Shown here one piece after another: positions 18,334 through 27,847 of a stretch of 64,000 bases of DNA. The notes under the pieces are model-generated. The model ran no database searches, was not told the origin of the DNA, and worked only from the letters and a program-made list of their open reading frames with translations. Each line of letters begins with the position of its first letter. Positions within the stretch are counted from its first letter, which is position 1. This DNA is from Paenibacillus spongiae (lineage in GTDB: Bacteria; Bacillota; Bacilli; Paenibacillales; Paenibacillaceae), in the NCBI RefSeq assembly GCF_024734895.1, contig NZ_CP091430.1:4110501-4174500 (forward strand), given 5' to 3'. A program made the translations under genes and the position numbers.

Positions 18334-21015
18334 TTAAACAGATAGCTGAAACGAAAAATGATAGGTTCCTGACTGAAGCTCTACGACCATCGACTTATCG
18401 ACAGTCTTGCAGCCCACGACTCCATCTGTAGAGTTGGCGGAATGGCCACTCTCCCAAATTACCGCTGCCCCTTCCGTGACTTTCGATGGATTCGTTCCCT
18501 CGGGCAGGTCAAGTACGAATTGCGCCGACATGCCGGCAGGAATTCGCAGCTCCACCTGGATGCCCGTTCGATCCTGCTTGTCCCAACGGGCATACACCTC
18601 GCCCCGTTCGGTCGGTACCGCTGCCTCTGCGAACGAGAGACGGTCCGGCATATAAGGGCGAATGCGCACGGCTTCGAATCCTGGGGCTGCTGCTTGAATG
18701 CCAACGATATATTCCTGCATCATGCGTGCGGGATATCCATTCCAGGCATGACAGTGCGATTCGATATCGTCCCAGCCTTCCCACATCGTCTTCGCGCCTT
18801 GGGCGATCATATGACCCCAGCCGGGATATTCCTCGCGCCGGATTAATCCATACGCGGTTTCGGAGCGCCCATTCTCGAACAACAGACGCAGCAGCGGCAG
18901 CGAAAGAACGGTCTTGGCTTCCCATGTCTTACCCGCTACATAAGCGAGCACATCGTCACGATCCGCATCCGGTATGAGCCCGGCTAGAAGCGCAAGCGCT
19001 CCAACGCCTTGATGCGTCGCCTCCGACCCGGAGCTATCCCGCAGTCGCTTCAGCTTAGCATCGTATAGATGCTCGAGAATGCTGCTTCGCAGCTTCTCGG
19101 CTTTCGCGCGGTAAGCATCGCTTTCCTCGTCACGTCCGATCAGCTTGGCTGATTCCGCCGTAATACGCAAAGCCTGCCATGCTTTGATCTGCTGAACCGT
19201 CAAGAACTCGCCCGCATGGTCCACGGTCGGATACGGCCAGTCGCTAATATGCCAGCCCTTCCCGATCGGTATCAAGCCGGTGTCCGAATCTGCCGTATTC
19301 ATAAAGTAGTCGATCATGCCGCGAAGCGGACCATAGTACTTCTCCAGCAGTCGCATGTCGCCGGATTGGTTGTAAAGCTTCCATAGCAAGGTGGCAAAAT
19401 GCAGATCCCACTCCGGTATTTGAATAAAGAAATCCGGATGATCGTAATTGGATGGGAATACGAACGGGAACGTCCCGTCGTCGAGCTGACCGTCCGCAAA
19501 ATCGCACAACGTCTTCTCCAGGATCGGAAGCGCATTAAAGTTATATAGAAGCGTCTCCGCCTGAAGATCGGTATCGGCCAAATATTGGGCTTGCTCGCGA
19601 TGCGGGCAATCGACGGTTTGCCCGAGCGTATTATTCTTCTGCGTCTGGATCGATGCTTCGTACATCTTGTTAAGCAAATCATCGGAGCAGCGAAACCGGC
19701 CGCCCTTCACCATATCGGTATGAGCGGAATGAATGACAATATCCATCCCCGGCTCGATCGGTCCCGGATACCCGGTTATCTCGACATACCTGAACGCTTT
19801 ATACGAAATATCCGGACTCCAGCTCTCCACGCCATTTCCCGTCAAGGTGTATTGGTCGTAATAATGGCTGGATTTTTCGTTGCACACGTTATGCTTAACA
19901 CGCCCCTCTTCGTTCAGATCCTCCGAATAACGCATGCGCACGGTTATGCCAGGTTCTCCCTGCAAGCTGAAGCTAGGCCAACCGGAAACGATTTTGCCGG
20001 TGTCGAAGACATGAACGGGTAAACCGTCTTCCATTAATGAAGGAACCGTCTCGATTCGCAGCGGGACGATAACTTCTTCCACGGCACCTTCCGGAATTTG
20101 CTGCCACTTCATCGGCCATTCCGTTTTGCCTATTTTGGCAATAACCGCGCGCTTGCATTGCCCGGAATCGAACCCTGGAAGAAGCCATGCCGGATCCAAC
20201 TTTCGGGCATCGTAATCTTCGATTGCGGACATGCGCCGGTTTTGTTGATAGGGCGTTCCTGTCCGGTGCGGGATTTCCCGAAGGGTTTGCCACGTCGAAT
20301 CGGATTTGACCAGCTTATTCGATCCATCGGTATAGGTAATGTGAAGCTGCAGCCGAAAGCCCGGGAGCCCATTCACATAATTCTGGCCATCGCCGCCGAG
20401 GTAATGGGCAACAGCCGCGATACAATTCTCCCCAGTCTGCAGTTGATCGGTGACATCATAGGCCAAATAGTACTTGCGCTTCCTAATCTCCGTTGGTGCC
20501 GGTGAACCGAATCCGCCTACTCGGCTGCCATTGACATGGAGCTGGACGGTATGATGCGCAGACATGAACAGTTTGGCCTGCGCGATCGTCTTGTTCAAGC
20601 TGAAATCTTTTCGGAAGTAGGCGAAATCGTTCACCTGCACCCGGCGAGAGCGCCAAATCCACTCCGCCTTCCAATCGCCTTCGTACAAGCCCGTCTCCCA
20701 GAAGCTTGGCGCCGATTCCGCATATTCGCCTTCCGCATCCCACACGCCCGCCTTCCACCAATAACGGATGCAGCCTTCTAATGGCGGACCCGCATAATCG
20801 ATATGAAGATCGCCTCCGGTCTTCTTCTCGCTCTGCCATAGAATCGCACTCCCCTCTTCCAGGTCGGCCTTGGACAAGGCCACCCACACCTGAGAGGCCG
20901 CGGGCATTCCCATTCGCTTCCCGCTCTCCAGCATCCAGGAAAGTCTGGGATTCTGCTCATCCAGTCCCATTGGCTCGACTATTCCATTCACTTGCAGTTT
21001 GGTGATCGTCAGCAT
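18334..21015 (-). CDS. Alpha-L-rhamnosidase, GH78
   Basis: An intracellular (no signal peptide) enzyme that removes terminal L-rhamnose by inversion. Order: N-terminal Ig-like domain (~1-110), Bac_rhamnosid_N sugar-binding domain (~120-300), beta linker, (alpha/alpha)6 catalytic domain (~430-790) and a C-terminal beta domain. The catalytic segment is DCPHREQAQYLADTDLQAE near residue 470, a variant of the usual DCPQRDERLGWTGDAQ; a second acid is in MWEGWDDIESHCHAWNG. The start is the second ATG (21015), 6 nt after GGAGG; the ATG two codons upstream touches the ribosome site. Divergent from an AraC regulator, which probably controls it. Confidence 0.88.
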   Translation of the reverse strand: MLTITKLQVNGIVEPMGLDEQNPRLSWMLESGKRMGMPAASQVWVALSKADLEEGSAILWQSEKKTGGDLHIDYAGPPLEGCIRYWWKAGVWDAEGEYAESAPSFWETGLYEGDWKAEWIWRSRRVQVNDFAYFRKDFSLNKTIAQAKLFMSAHHTVQLHVNGSRVGGFGSPAPTEIRKRKYYLAYDVTDQLQTGENCIAAVAHYLGGDGQNYVNGLPGFRLQLHITYTDGSNKLVKSDSTWQTLREIPHRTGTPYQQNRRMSAIEDYDARKLDPAWLLPGFDSGQCKRAVIAKIGKTEWPMKWQQIPEGAVEEVIVPLRIETVPSLMEDGLPVHVFDTGKIVSGWPSFSLQGEPGITVRMRYSEDLNEEGRVKHNVCNEKSSHYYDQYTLTGNGVESWSPDISYKAFRYVEITGYPGPIEPGMDIVIHSAHTDMVKGGRFRCSDDLLNKMYEASIQTQKNNTLGQTVDCPHREQAQYLADTDLQAETLLYNFNALPILEKTLCDFADGQLDDGTFPFVFPSNYDHPDFFIQIPEWDLHFATLLWKLYNQSGDMRLLEKYYGPLRGMIDYFMNTADSDTGLIPIGKGWHISDWPYPTVDHAGEFLTVQQIKAWQALRITAESAKLIGRDEESDAYRAKAEKLRSSILEHLYDAKLKRLRDSSGSEATHQGVGALALLAGLIPDADRDDVLAYVAGKTWEAKTVLSLPLLRLLFENGRSETAYGLIRREEYPGWGHMIAQGAKTMWEGWDDIESHCHAWNGYPARMMQEYIVGIQAAAPGFEAVRIRPYMPDRLSFAEAAVPTERGEVYARWDKQDRTGIQVELRIPAGMSAQFVLDLPEGTNPSKVTEGAAVIWESGHSANSTDGVVGCKTVDKSMVVELQSGTYHFSFQLSV

Positions 21016-21047
21016 ATGCATCCTCCAGTAATCGTCTTTTTTCTAGC

Positions 21048-21053
21048 ATAATA
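21048..21053 (-). promoter_or_regulatory. -10 box upstream of the GH78 gene
   Basis: TATTAT on the minus strand without a recognisable -35 box, in the 117-bp gap between GH78 and the divergent AraC gene, as expected for an activator-dependent promoter. Confidence 0.4.
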
Positions 21054-21132
21054 CGGCATTAATTGTCGTAGAAAGGGGGGCATATGTTATATTTATAGGT
21101 ACATTACATCCTTCATAAGGACGGATACAACC

Positions 21133-22041
21133 ATGAGTACGAACCTCTTTAGACTGGAAGGCGAATATTACTGGCAAACGAATCTGCAGCTTAGCGTGAC
21201 GAGAGAGCGGGAGCGCTTCTTCCTGCCGCTTCACGTCCATGATTTTATCGAAATTAATTATGTCGCGGAAGGCAAAGGCCATCATTATATCGGAGAAGAG
21301 CGCCTCTCGATCGAACAGAAGGATCTGTTCATTATTCCGGTCGGCACTCCCCATGTCTACCGCCCCGTCTCAACGGATGATAAGGATGAGCTGATCGTAT
21401 ACAATTGCTTGTTCGGACCGGATATGCTGACCAGGCTGCAGCGTGCTTACCCGTTGCCGGACGATATTCATTACCTGCTGTCCGGTGAAGGCCGGCCGTA
21501 TTTGCGCCTTACGGATTCCGGGGGCGAAGTCAGACGCATCATGGAAGGATTGCATAAAGAATATATGCTTCGCCAGCCGGGTTACGAGTCGTTCATGTGC
21601 GCTCACTTGACACATCTGCTGCTTACGCTGTATCGGCTCCACCATCTGGAGAGTCCATCGGCTTCCGCTTATTCCGAAATTGGAATCGTACTGGATTATG
21701 TCGATGCGCACTTCGCCGAGCCGTTGACTTTGAAGGAGCTGGCCGCTTTAATCCCGGTCAGTGTCAGCCACCTCCAGCGGCTATTTAAGACGGCGACCGG
21801 TCAGCCCTTTACCGAATATCTGCAAAATTTGCGTATCGAGAAGAGCTGCAGCATGCTGCTGCAAACCGGCTTTAGCATAGCGGAAATTGCCGGCCGCGTC
21901 GGCTATCGGGATATTAAGTTTTTCCATGCCTTATTCAAGAAGAAGACGGGCATGTCGCCGAACCGGTACCGGAAGCGGTCGCAATCGGCAGCGCTGTCAT
22001 CAGCTCTGAAGGATACACTCTCGTTCCAAGCGGAGCATTAA
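21133..22041 (+). CDS. AraC family transcriptional regulator
   Basis: 302 residues. The N-terminal cupin has the sugar-sensing HVHDFIEINYVAEGKGHHYIGEERLSI pattern, and the C-terminal double helix-turn-helix (~190-290) has LKELAALIPVSVSHLQRLFK and FSIAEIAGRVGYRDIKFFHALFKKKTGMSPNRYR. Probably a sugar-responsive activator of the divergent GH78 operon, judged by position. The ATG follows AAGGACGG by about 8 nt. Weak hydrophobicity; cytosolic. Confidence 0.92.
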   Translation: MSTNLFRLEGEYYWQTNLQLSVTRERERFFLPLHVHDFIEINYVAEGKGHHYIGEERLSIEQKDLFIIPVGTPHVYRPVSTDDKDELIVYNCLFGPDMLTRLQRAYPLPDDIHYLLSGEGRPYLRLTDSGGEVRRIMEGLHKEYMLRQPGYESFMCAHLTHLLLTLYRLHHLESPSASAYSEIGIVLDYVDAHFAEPLTLKELAALIPVSVSHLQRLFKTATGQPFTEYLQNLRIEKSCSMLLQTGFSIAEIAGRVGYRDIKFFHALFKKKTGMSPNRYRKRSQSAALSSALKDTLSFQAEH

Positions 22042-22046
22042 AACAA

Positions 22047-22082
22047 GCAGGGGGTCGCTCCTACTCGGAGGCGGCCCCCTGC
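22047..22082. terminator. GC-rich hairpin after the AraC gene
   Basis: GCAGGGGG and CCCCCTGC with an inner TCGCTCC/GGAGGCGG extension (one bulge) pair downstream of the AraC gene. The T tract is weak. It may serve the two convergent genes. Confidence 0.55.
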
Positions 22083-22199
22083 CTGTTCGTTATTATTTAA
22101 TCACATTAATCTATTATGCAGCTCCTAATATTCCGACCTTGTTAGTCATAAGTTTACATAATATTAATTATGTTATTTTTAGGTGGATGATTAATGCCA

Positions 22200-24863
22200 T
22201 TAATAATGCAAAATGACCTCGAACTGACCTTCGAACGACTCTATCAGCACCGCTTCTTTCTCAGGAATATACAAGCCGCCCGTCACGCCGACCGGTATTG
22301 CGCCTTCCGGGTGAGGCAGCCGGAGCAGAACTGAGTTCGGCTTACGGTCCGTCATACAGTGGAACGATGCCTTAATCACATCTTCGGACAGATTCGATTC
22401 GACCTTCAAGCGAGTCGGGCCGAAATACGTGTGTGCACCCTCCCAAGCGATGACAGAGCCATCCTTCATCCACGCACGCGGTATGCCGGGAAGCAAGTTG
22501 AGCAAGCTTCCTTCTTCCATGTACAGCATCCACCGGGTCTGCATAAGGAACCAGCCCTCTTCGTGCGTCTTATGCGGGCTTGCATGCCAATAATGCTCCC
22601 AGAACGTATAGGTTTCCCGGTCGGCAAGTCCGGCGAAGCCGTTATAATAAGTTTTTAGGAAAGGCTTCACTTCTCCGCGCTTCAGGTGTACCCACGGATG
22701 AATGCTGTAATACGGCTGACTTAATGCTACATTTCGTACGCACATCAGCTCGGAATGATAATTTAGCATCCAGGACGCCGAAGCTTCGTCCGCCCCGACT
22801 ACCTCCTGCAGAACGAGATAAAGCGGTCCAAGCAAGGAATCTCTTGCCGTGGCGGCACCATGAGTCAGCCATTTGCCCGTCTTGGTATGCAGCGATAACG
22901 GACCGCGGTCTTCCACCCATGGCGGAGCCGTTGGAACCCAGCTTCCATCGCCGATCGGTACGACTGGGGAAAGCGCGACCGCGCGTTCGAAGGCTTCACG
23001 GATATCGATCCGAAAAGCTTCTGCCTCTTCTTGGATCACGGCGGATGCTTCCGGATCCGTCGTGATCAGGAGCTCTGATAACCGCGACAAGCCGATATAG
23101 GCGTATCCATTAAGCATGAAGGAATGATACGGATCTTCCGGATCGGCAGTCTTGCCTTCAAGCATCCCATACCCTTTGCCCCGCAGCGCCTCCGTTTGAT
23201 TCCGCTCCCTCCACGCCATAATATAATCCTTCGCTTTGAGCAGATTAGGCTTTACCCGGACAACCCATTCATCATCCCGCGTATAGCGGTAATGCTCCCC
23301 TATGCTCCACAGCGCGGCGCCCGTCTCCAGCATGTATTCGTTAAAATTTTGTATAAAGCCGTCTTCATGCTGTTTGTCCAGGAAAAATTGCAGAGAGCGC
23401 TCGGCCAAGTCATTCCAGCCCATCGAATCCATGAACTGGACTATCGGCGAGCTTTCCGAGCCAATGGCCGTGTATACGCCGATAGCCGGCAGGACCGTGC
23501 CGCTTGGCTCTTCGCCGAAAGCCACGACATCCAAGTGGAGCAGTCCCGCGTTGATCATCTCCTCAATGCGGCGTTCGGGCAGCGTGAATTTCGCGGCTGC
23601 CGACAGCTTCTTCTGCCAGAACCGCCGGCACTCCTCGATTCTGGCTTCGAAGGATTGCTTGCTTAATTGGGCGGCCCGTTCCGGGGAGATTGGACTATGC
23701 GGAAGATACATATCGAACACAACCGATTCGCCCGGCTTTAACAATATTGCCGTTTCCTCGCGTTCAAGCGCTTTTCCGTTCATTAGCGTGACATTGAACA
23801 CGCGGCTATCGGAATAGTGCGAGAATCCGGTTGTGCCATCGAATGTATAATGATTGTCATTGTTCATTACGAATGCGTTCGGGACGGCATTCTTAAACCA
23901 TGCATAGCGCGGAACCTGACCGTTATTGGTCGCCTTGGCACGCAGATACAATACCGTTTCTTCATTTCGCTCGAGCTCATTTTGACGAATCAACATCTCC
24001 TCGCGCTGCTTCTTCTGCTCCTCCGTCAACATATGGCCATGACCAAAACCATCGGCAACGAGATAATTCGTGCCGCGGAGAGTCTGCTCGTTCAATGGGC
24101 TGTACTCATAGGAGGTGAATGTTGTCATCTCGTAGACAATGTCGTCTTCATCAATTCGACCGTGGAGAATCGGCAGTACGCCGTCCTCAAGCCGGCGTGT
24201 GACAGGCTCCGTACAGCCAATGCCGCGGCCAAGCAGAAACCGGTAGCGGACAGAGCGATTGTCATTCTCGGGAATCGCGTGCTCCATGCCGAATTTCTTG
24301 GGTTGAATCCAATCCCACAAGAGGTCTTCCCCGCCTACTCCGCGCAGCCCAACGGCAAACATCCGGACATCCCGCGACAGGCCGAGCCATGTTTGACAGG
24401 ACAAGTTCTTCGTATGGGCTGCCGCAATCTCATAGCTCTCTTCGGGCTCGGATTCGATTCTCGCAAGGGTCGTCAGCAGCCCTTTCGCACGAATCTCTGC
24501 TTCAATTTCCGCATAGGTTCTCCGATCATCGCCTGTCGTAACGATAACACCGTAATCCGCGATGTAGATCGGATAATCGGCATCGACATCCTGAAGGCGG
24601 AACGTGAACGGATGAACGGTAGAATCTACCGTCACCAGGACCGGCTCCCCTCCAACTGCACTGACGTTCTCAAAGCTTACGAGCATCTTGCAGTTGGTAT
24701 CGTCGCCTTCTCTTCCTGAAACAGAAACCGCGAACAACGCCCCTTTAGAGCCCGTCTCCATGCTGCCAGCTGCAGACTCCAGCCTAGTTATCGTTCCGGC
24801 TGATACTTCGATTCGCCCTTCAACAGCATCCTTATTCCACAACAGCTGAACGGATTGAATCAT
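22200..24863 (-). CDS. Six-hairpin ((alpha/alpha)6) glycosidase-like protein
   Basis: About 887 residues, no signal peptide. N-terminal beta domain of ~400 residues, then a helical domain with WNDLAERSLQFFLDKQHEDGFIQNFNEYMLETGAALWSIGEHYRY and SMGWNDLAER, resembling (alpha/alpha)6 glycoside hydrolases such as the GH63/GH142-like group. A C-terminal beta domain (LLPGIPRAWM...GAHTYFGPTRLKVESN) is of the kind found after GH78 and GH95 barrels. No family could be assigned. The ATG at 24863 is 6 nt after GGGGAGG. Its gene follows the PIG-L deacetylase by 27 bp on the same strand; the pair may remove an N-acetylated sugar stepwise. Confidence 0.7.
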   Translation of the reverse strand: MIQSVQLLWNKDAVEGRIEVSAGTITRLESAAGSMETGSKGALFAVSVSGREGDDTNCKMLVSFENVSAVGGEPVLVTVDSTVHPFTFRLQDVDADYPIYIADYGVIVTTGDDRRTYAEIEAEIRAKGLLTTLARIESEPEESYEIAAAHTKNLSCQTWLGLSRDVRMFAVGLRGVGGEDLLWDWIQPKKFGMEHAIPENDNRSVRYRFLLGRGIGCTEPVTRRLEDGVLPILHGRIDEDDIVYEMTTFTSYEYSPLNEQTLRGTNYLVADGFGHGHMLTEEQKKQREEMLIRQNELERNEETVLYLRAKATNNGQVPRYAWFKNAVPNAFVMNNDNHYTFDGTTGFSHYSDSRVFNVTLMNGKALEREETAILLKPGESVVFDMYLPHSPISPERAAQLSKQSFEARIEECRRFWQKKLSAAAKFTLPERRIEEMINAGLLHLDVVAFGEEPSGTVLPAIGVYTAIGSESSPIVQFMDSMGWNDLAERSLQFFLDKQHEDGFIQNFNEYMLETGAALWSIGEHYRYTRDDEWVVRVKPNLLKAKDYIMAWRERNQTEALRGKGYGMLEGKTADPEDPYHSFMLNGYAYIGLSRLSELLITTDPEASAVIQEEAEAFRIDIREAFERAVALSPVVPIGDGSWVPTAPPWVEDRGPLSLHTKTGKWLTHGAATARDSLLGPLYLVLQEVVGADEASASWMLNYHSELMCVRNVALSQPYYSIHPWVHLKRGEVKPFLKTYYNGFAGLADRETYTFWEHYWHASPHKTHEEGWFLMQTRWMLYMEEGSLLNLLPGIPRAWMKDGSVIAWEGAHTYFGPTRLKVESNLSEDVIKASFHCMTDRKPNSVLLRLPHPEGAIPVGVTGGLYIPEKEAVLIESFEGQFEVILHY

Positions 24864-24890
24864 GTTCAACCTCCCCTTCCCTCCTCGTTA

Positions 24891-25604
24891 TTATGGCAGC
24901 AGTGTGCCTGTTACTCCGCGCGGCCAGGCTTTGGCTCGAATGAACCCCTCCGCGTAGCGGACTCCCGCTTGAAAACCGCGATACTGCGAGCTTATGGTCA
25001 TCATTTCATCCATTGTTACGCCATATTGATCGGATAACCAATCGGATACCTGGCTCTTGTGTTCGGCTAACATACGGCGTTTCACGTCAATCGTGCTCGT
25101 TATGTCCACATACTCCTCTGGCAGGAAACCTACCCCAGCCACACTATCCGCGAAGTAGACGACCGGAATTTTGTCGCAGGGCGGCTCTTCCGTCTTAATG
25201 TTAGGCACGGTGGTCATAATTGCGACGTCGTTCACAATTTGTCCGGTCAGCGTATGATCCGGGTTGTAGAGATCCCCGGGCCAGTGGGTCAGAATGACAT
25301 CCGGCCGGCATTTGCGGATCGCGTTAATGATCGCAAGCCTGGTTTCCTCGCGGTCGAACAGAAATTCGTCGGGAAAACCAAGCCAGATCATTTCCGCTCC
25401 GATTAAATCCGCTGCCCTCCTTGCTTCTTCACGGCGAATGGCCGCGATCTCACGCTTGGGCAAGGTCGGGTGTCCGACTTCCCCGTTCGTCGTGATGACG
25501 ATAAACACATCGTCGCCGCGCTCCGCATACTTCGCGAGCGTCCCGCCCATCAATATTTCCGCATCATCCGGATGTGCGCAGCAAGCCATCACTCTCAATG
25601 CCAT
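24891..25604 (-). CDS. PIG-L (LmbE-like) zinc deacetylase
   Basis: The N-terminal AHPDDAE motif (zinc ligands H, D) and the downstream NPDHTLTG histidine identify a PIG-L/LmbE fold that deacetylates N-acetylglucosaminyl groups. Members include BshB of bacillithiol synthesis, but the flanking sensor kinase and glycosidase suggest a sugar-catabolic role. About 237 residues from the ATG at 25604, 2-3 nt after AAGGGG; the frame stays open 78 nt upstream to a start without a ribosome site. Cytosolic. Confidence 0.85.
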   Translation of the reverse strand: MALRVMACCAHPDDAEILMGGTLAKYAERGDDVFIVITTNGEVGHPTLPKREIAAIRREEARRAADLIGAEMIWLGFPDEFLFDREETRLAIINAIRKCRPDVILTHWPGDLYNPDHTLTGQIVNDVAIMTTVPNIKTEEPPCDKIPVVYFADSVAGVGFLPEEYVDITSTIDVKRRMLAEHKSQVSDWLSDQYGVTMDEMMTISSQYRGFQAGVRYAEGFIRAKAWPRGVTGTLLP

Positions 25605-25716
25605 AACCCCTTTACTGTTTGCTGGTTCGATTATAGCACCGGGCTGTCTGCCGCACACCTGAGAAAAGAAACCGCTTTCCATAAAATCCGAACATAGCCG
25701 GCCGCCATTAGCGCCC

Positions 25717-26967
25717 TTACCCTCTCGCCGTTATCGGGAATGCGATGATGACCTTGGTTCCCTGTCCTTCCCTGGATCGGAATCTAAGCTCATAATGTCC
25801 TTCGAAGTAATAATCCAGCCGTTTGCGGATCATGGCGATACCCGATAATCGCTTGGCATGCTCTCCTCCTTCTTCGTTCAATTCCAGCAGGATCTGTTCG
25901 TCCATGCCGACACCGGTATCTTCGATCTCGATGACTCCTTTATCCTCCATTGAATAGATGCTTATGCCAAGTCCACACGGCCCTTCCTTAGGCTCGATGC
26001 CATGTTTGATCGCATTCTCGATTAGAATTTGCAGCGTCAGGCTCGGCAGGAGCGCTGACTTCATCCGTTCGTCGCGAAGATCCACAGCGAAACTCAATCG
26101 GTCCTCGAAGCGCAATACTTGCAGCTGCATATACGAATCCAGCTGTGACAACTCTTCCTCGATCGTAACAAGCGGACGGTAGGATTTGACGATATAACGC
26201 AGCATGCGCGATAAGTGATTGACGGTTGCATATGTCTGCGATGCATTCTCCAGAAGCGCTTGACCGGAGATTAAATTCAGAATATTGAACAAGAAATGAG
26301 GATGAAGCTTCGCCTGAATCACCTTCATCTCCGTTTCGAGCAGCAGCGACCGCCACTCCGCTTCCTTCCGCTTCGACTCGTTCTCTTCCAGGCTCTTCAC
26401 GATATATTCAACGAGCAGACTCATGAATTCGGTCGTCGCCTTCAGCTTTTCTTCGGTAATGACCGGCACTTGCCGGATCGCTTCAATTAGCGCTTCTTTA
26501 TTCAGGCCAAGGCTTTCGACTCGTCTCAGAATGTCCGTAATCATGTCATCTGTCGGATGCTCCAGCAGTACTTGTCCGGTAATAAACGCGCCCATTCCAT
26601 GTTTGCGGAAATGGATCGGAACCGCGCTGTCGTATAAGCCTGCGTGACACTTGCAGACGACAGACGTTTCCTTGGCAATCGAATAAGCGGTAACACGCTC
26701 ATCGGAACGCAAACAGCGCCGCTCTCCTTCCGGGACGGACTGAACGAGCCGGCAGAAGGCAGGGGAGCGGTCCTCGAATTTATCCGTAATGGCGACACCC
26801 TTCGGATCAAGTATGTTGCCATTCATGCCAGTCGCCGTCATGAACGTCTTCTGCAGCTTCGTGAACAATCCAAGATCGAAGTAAGCCCGGATATCGCTTT
26901 CTCCTCCCTCCGCCTCGCTCTGATCGAACTGTTCCTCCGTCCATTCCCGAATCCAATCCTCTCTCAT
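25717..26967 (-). CDS. PocR-domain sensor histidine kinase (LytS-type)
   Basis: A cytosolic sensor kinase of 416 residues with no membrane segment. Residues ~30-190 are a PocR-type ligand domain with a cysteine pattern (CRLVQ...RRC...VCKCHAGL), which in this family senses small hydrocarbon derivatives or metabolites. Then the HisKA-like LHPHFLFNILNLISG (His_kinase family) and an HATPase region with NAIKHGIE and DTGVGM. It lies 123 bp from a divergent AraC-type response regulator, the obvious partner, and is followed on the same strand by PIG-L and the six-hairpin enzyme. A TTGTGC-17-TTTAAA promoter is possible in the divergent gap. Confidence 0.88.
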   Translation of the reverse strand: MREDWIREWTEEQFDQSEAEGGESDIRAYFDLGLFTKLQKTFMTATGMNGNILDPKGVAITDKFEDRSPAFCRLVQSVPEGERRCLRSDERVTAYSIAKETSVVCKCHAGLYDSAVPIHFRKHGMGAFITGQVLLEHPTDDMITDILRRVESLGLNKEALIEAIRQVPVITEEKLKATTEFMSLLVEYIVKSLEENESKRKEAEWRSLLLETEMKVIQAKLHPHFLFNILNLISGQALLENASQTYATVNHLSRMLRYIVKSYRPLVTIEEELSQLDSYMQLQVLRFEDRLSFAVDLRDERMKSALLPSLTLQILIENAIKHGIEPKEGPCGLGISIYSMEDKGVIEIEDTGVGMDEQILLELNEEGGEHAKRLSGIAMIRKRLDYYFEGHYELRFRSREGQGTKVIIAFPITARG

Positions 26968-27089
26968 GGGGTTCGCCTCGTTTCATATCTTCATACTTTA
27001 CTTGTTTAAAATAAGAGTGATTCTGAAGCACAAGATGAGATATAGTTAGTTTAATTCACATCTCTCCCCCTTGGAAAGGAGTTTCGATT

Positions 27090-27842
27090 GTGCTGCTGAG
27101 CATTCTGATCGCCGACGACGAGCCGATTGAATTGAAGGTATTGAATAAAATCGTGAACGACAGCGGATTGCCGGCCGTCATTGTGGATGGAGCTCGTTCT
27201 GGAACCGAAGCGCTGGAACGGGCAGACCGCTATTTGCCCGATCTCATCTTCATGGATATCCGCATGCCGGGCATGAACGGCCTGGATGTCGCCGCCCACA
27301 TCAAACAGAAGCGGCCCGATACGGTCATTGCGATCGTTACGGCCTACGATGAATTCCAATATGCGAAACGTGCCATCGATATTCATGTCGATTACCTTAT
27401 GGTCAAGCCAATAGAGCCTGCAGAGGTCGAACGCATTATTACCGAAACGATAGCAAGCAAAAGCATGAATAAGGATGTCCCCTCCGCGCCTGGGATCAGC
27501 TTGAATCGTGCTCAGCTTGCCCGGGATATCGCCCTGCTGCTGCATCTTTACTATGCCGAGCCGGTCACATTATCCTGGCTGGAGCAGAAGATGAAGGTCA
27601 GCCATCAATATTTAAGCCGTACATTCAAGGAAGCTTATAATTTGACCATTATGAGTTATTTGACGCAATTTCGCATGAAGCTGGCACTCAAGCTGCTCGC
27701 CGATCCCGATTTAAGCATCGCAATCGTCGCCGAACGTGTCGGCATACCTGACGCCAGCTATTTCGGACAATTGTTCAAACAAGCCCAAGGCGTAACCCCC
27801 TCGCAATTCCGCAATCAGTTAACGAAAAATAATAGGATCTAA
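27090..27842 (+). CDS. Response regulator with AraC-type output domain
   Basis: 250 residues. REC domain (~1-120) with the acidic pair DDEP and the phosphoacceptor in DLIFMDIRMPGMNG, conserved T/A and K positions (IAIVTAYDEF, LMVKPIEP); C-terminal double helix-turn-helix (LSWLEQKMKVSHQYLSRTFKEAYN, LSIAIVAERVGIPDASYFGQLFKQ). Partner of the divergent PocR kinase, likely to control the PIG-L and six-hairpin genes. The GTG start is 8 nt after AAAGGAG. The stop is only 5 bp from the stop of the convergent gene. Confidence 0.93.
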   Translation: MLLSILIADDEPIELKVLNKIVNDSGLPAVIVDGARSGTEALERADRYLPDLIFMDIRMPGMNGLDVAAHIKQKRPDTVIAIVTAYDEFQYAKRAIDIHVDYLMVKPIEPAEVERIITETIASKSMNKDVPSAPGISLNRAQLARDIALLLHLYYAEPVTLSWLEQKMKVSHQYLSRTFKEAYNLTIMSYLTQFRMKLALKLLADPDLSIAIVAERVGIPDASYFGQLFKQAQGVTPSQFRNQLTKNNRI

Positions 27843-27847
27843 GGAGG

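Noticed and set aside
21051..21132. Direct operator for the AraC regulator in the divergent gap
   Set aside because: No convincing repeated half-sites were seen, only an isolated -10 box.
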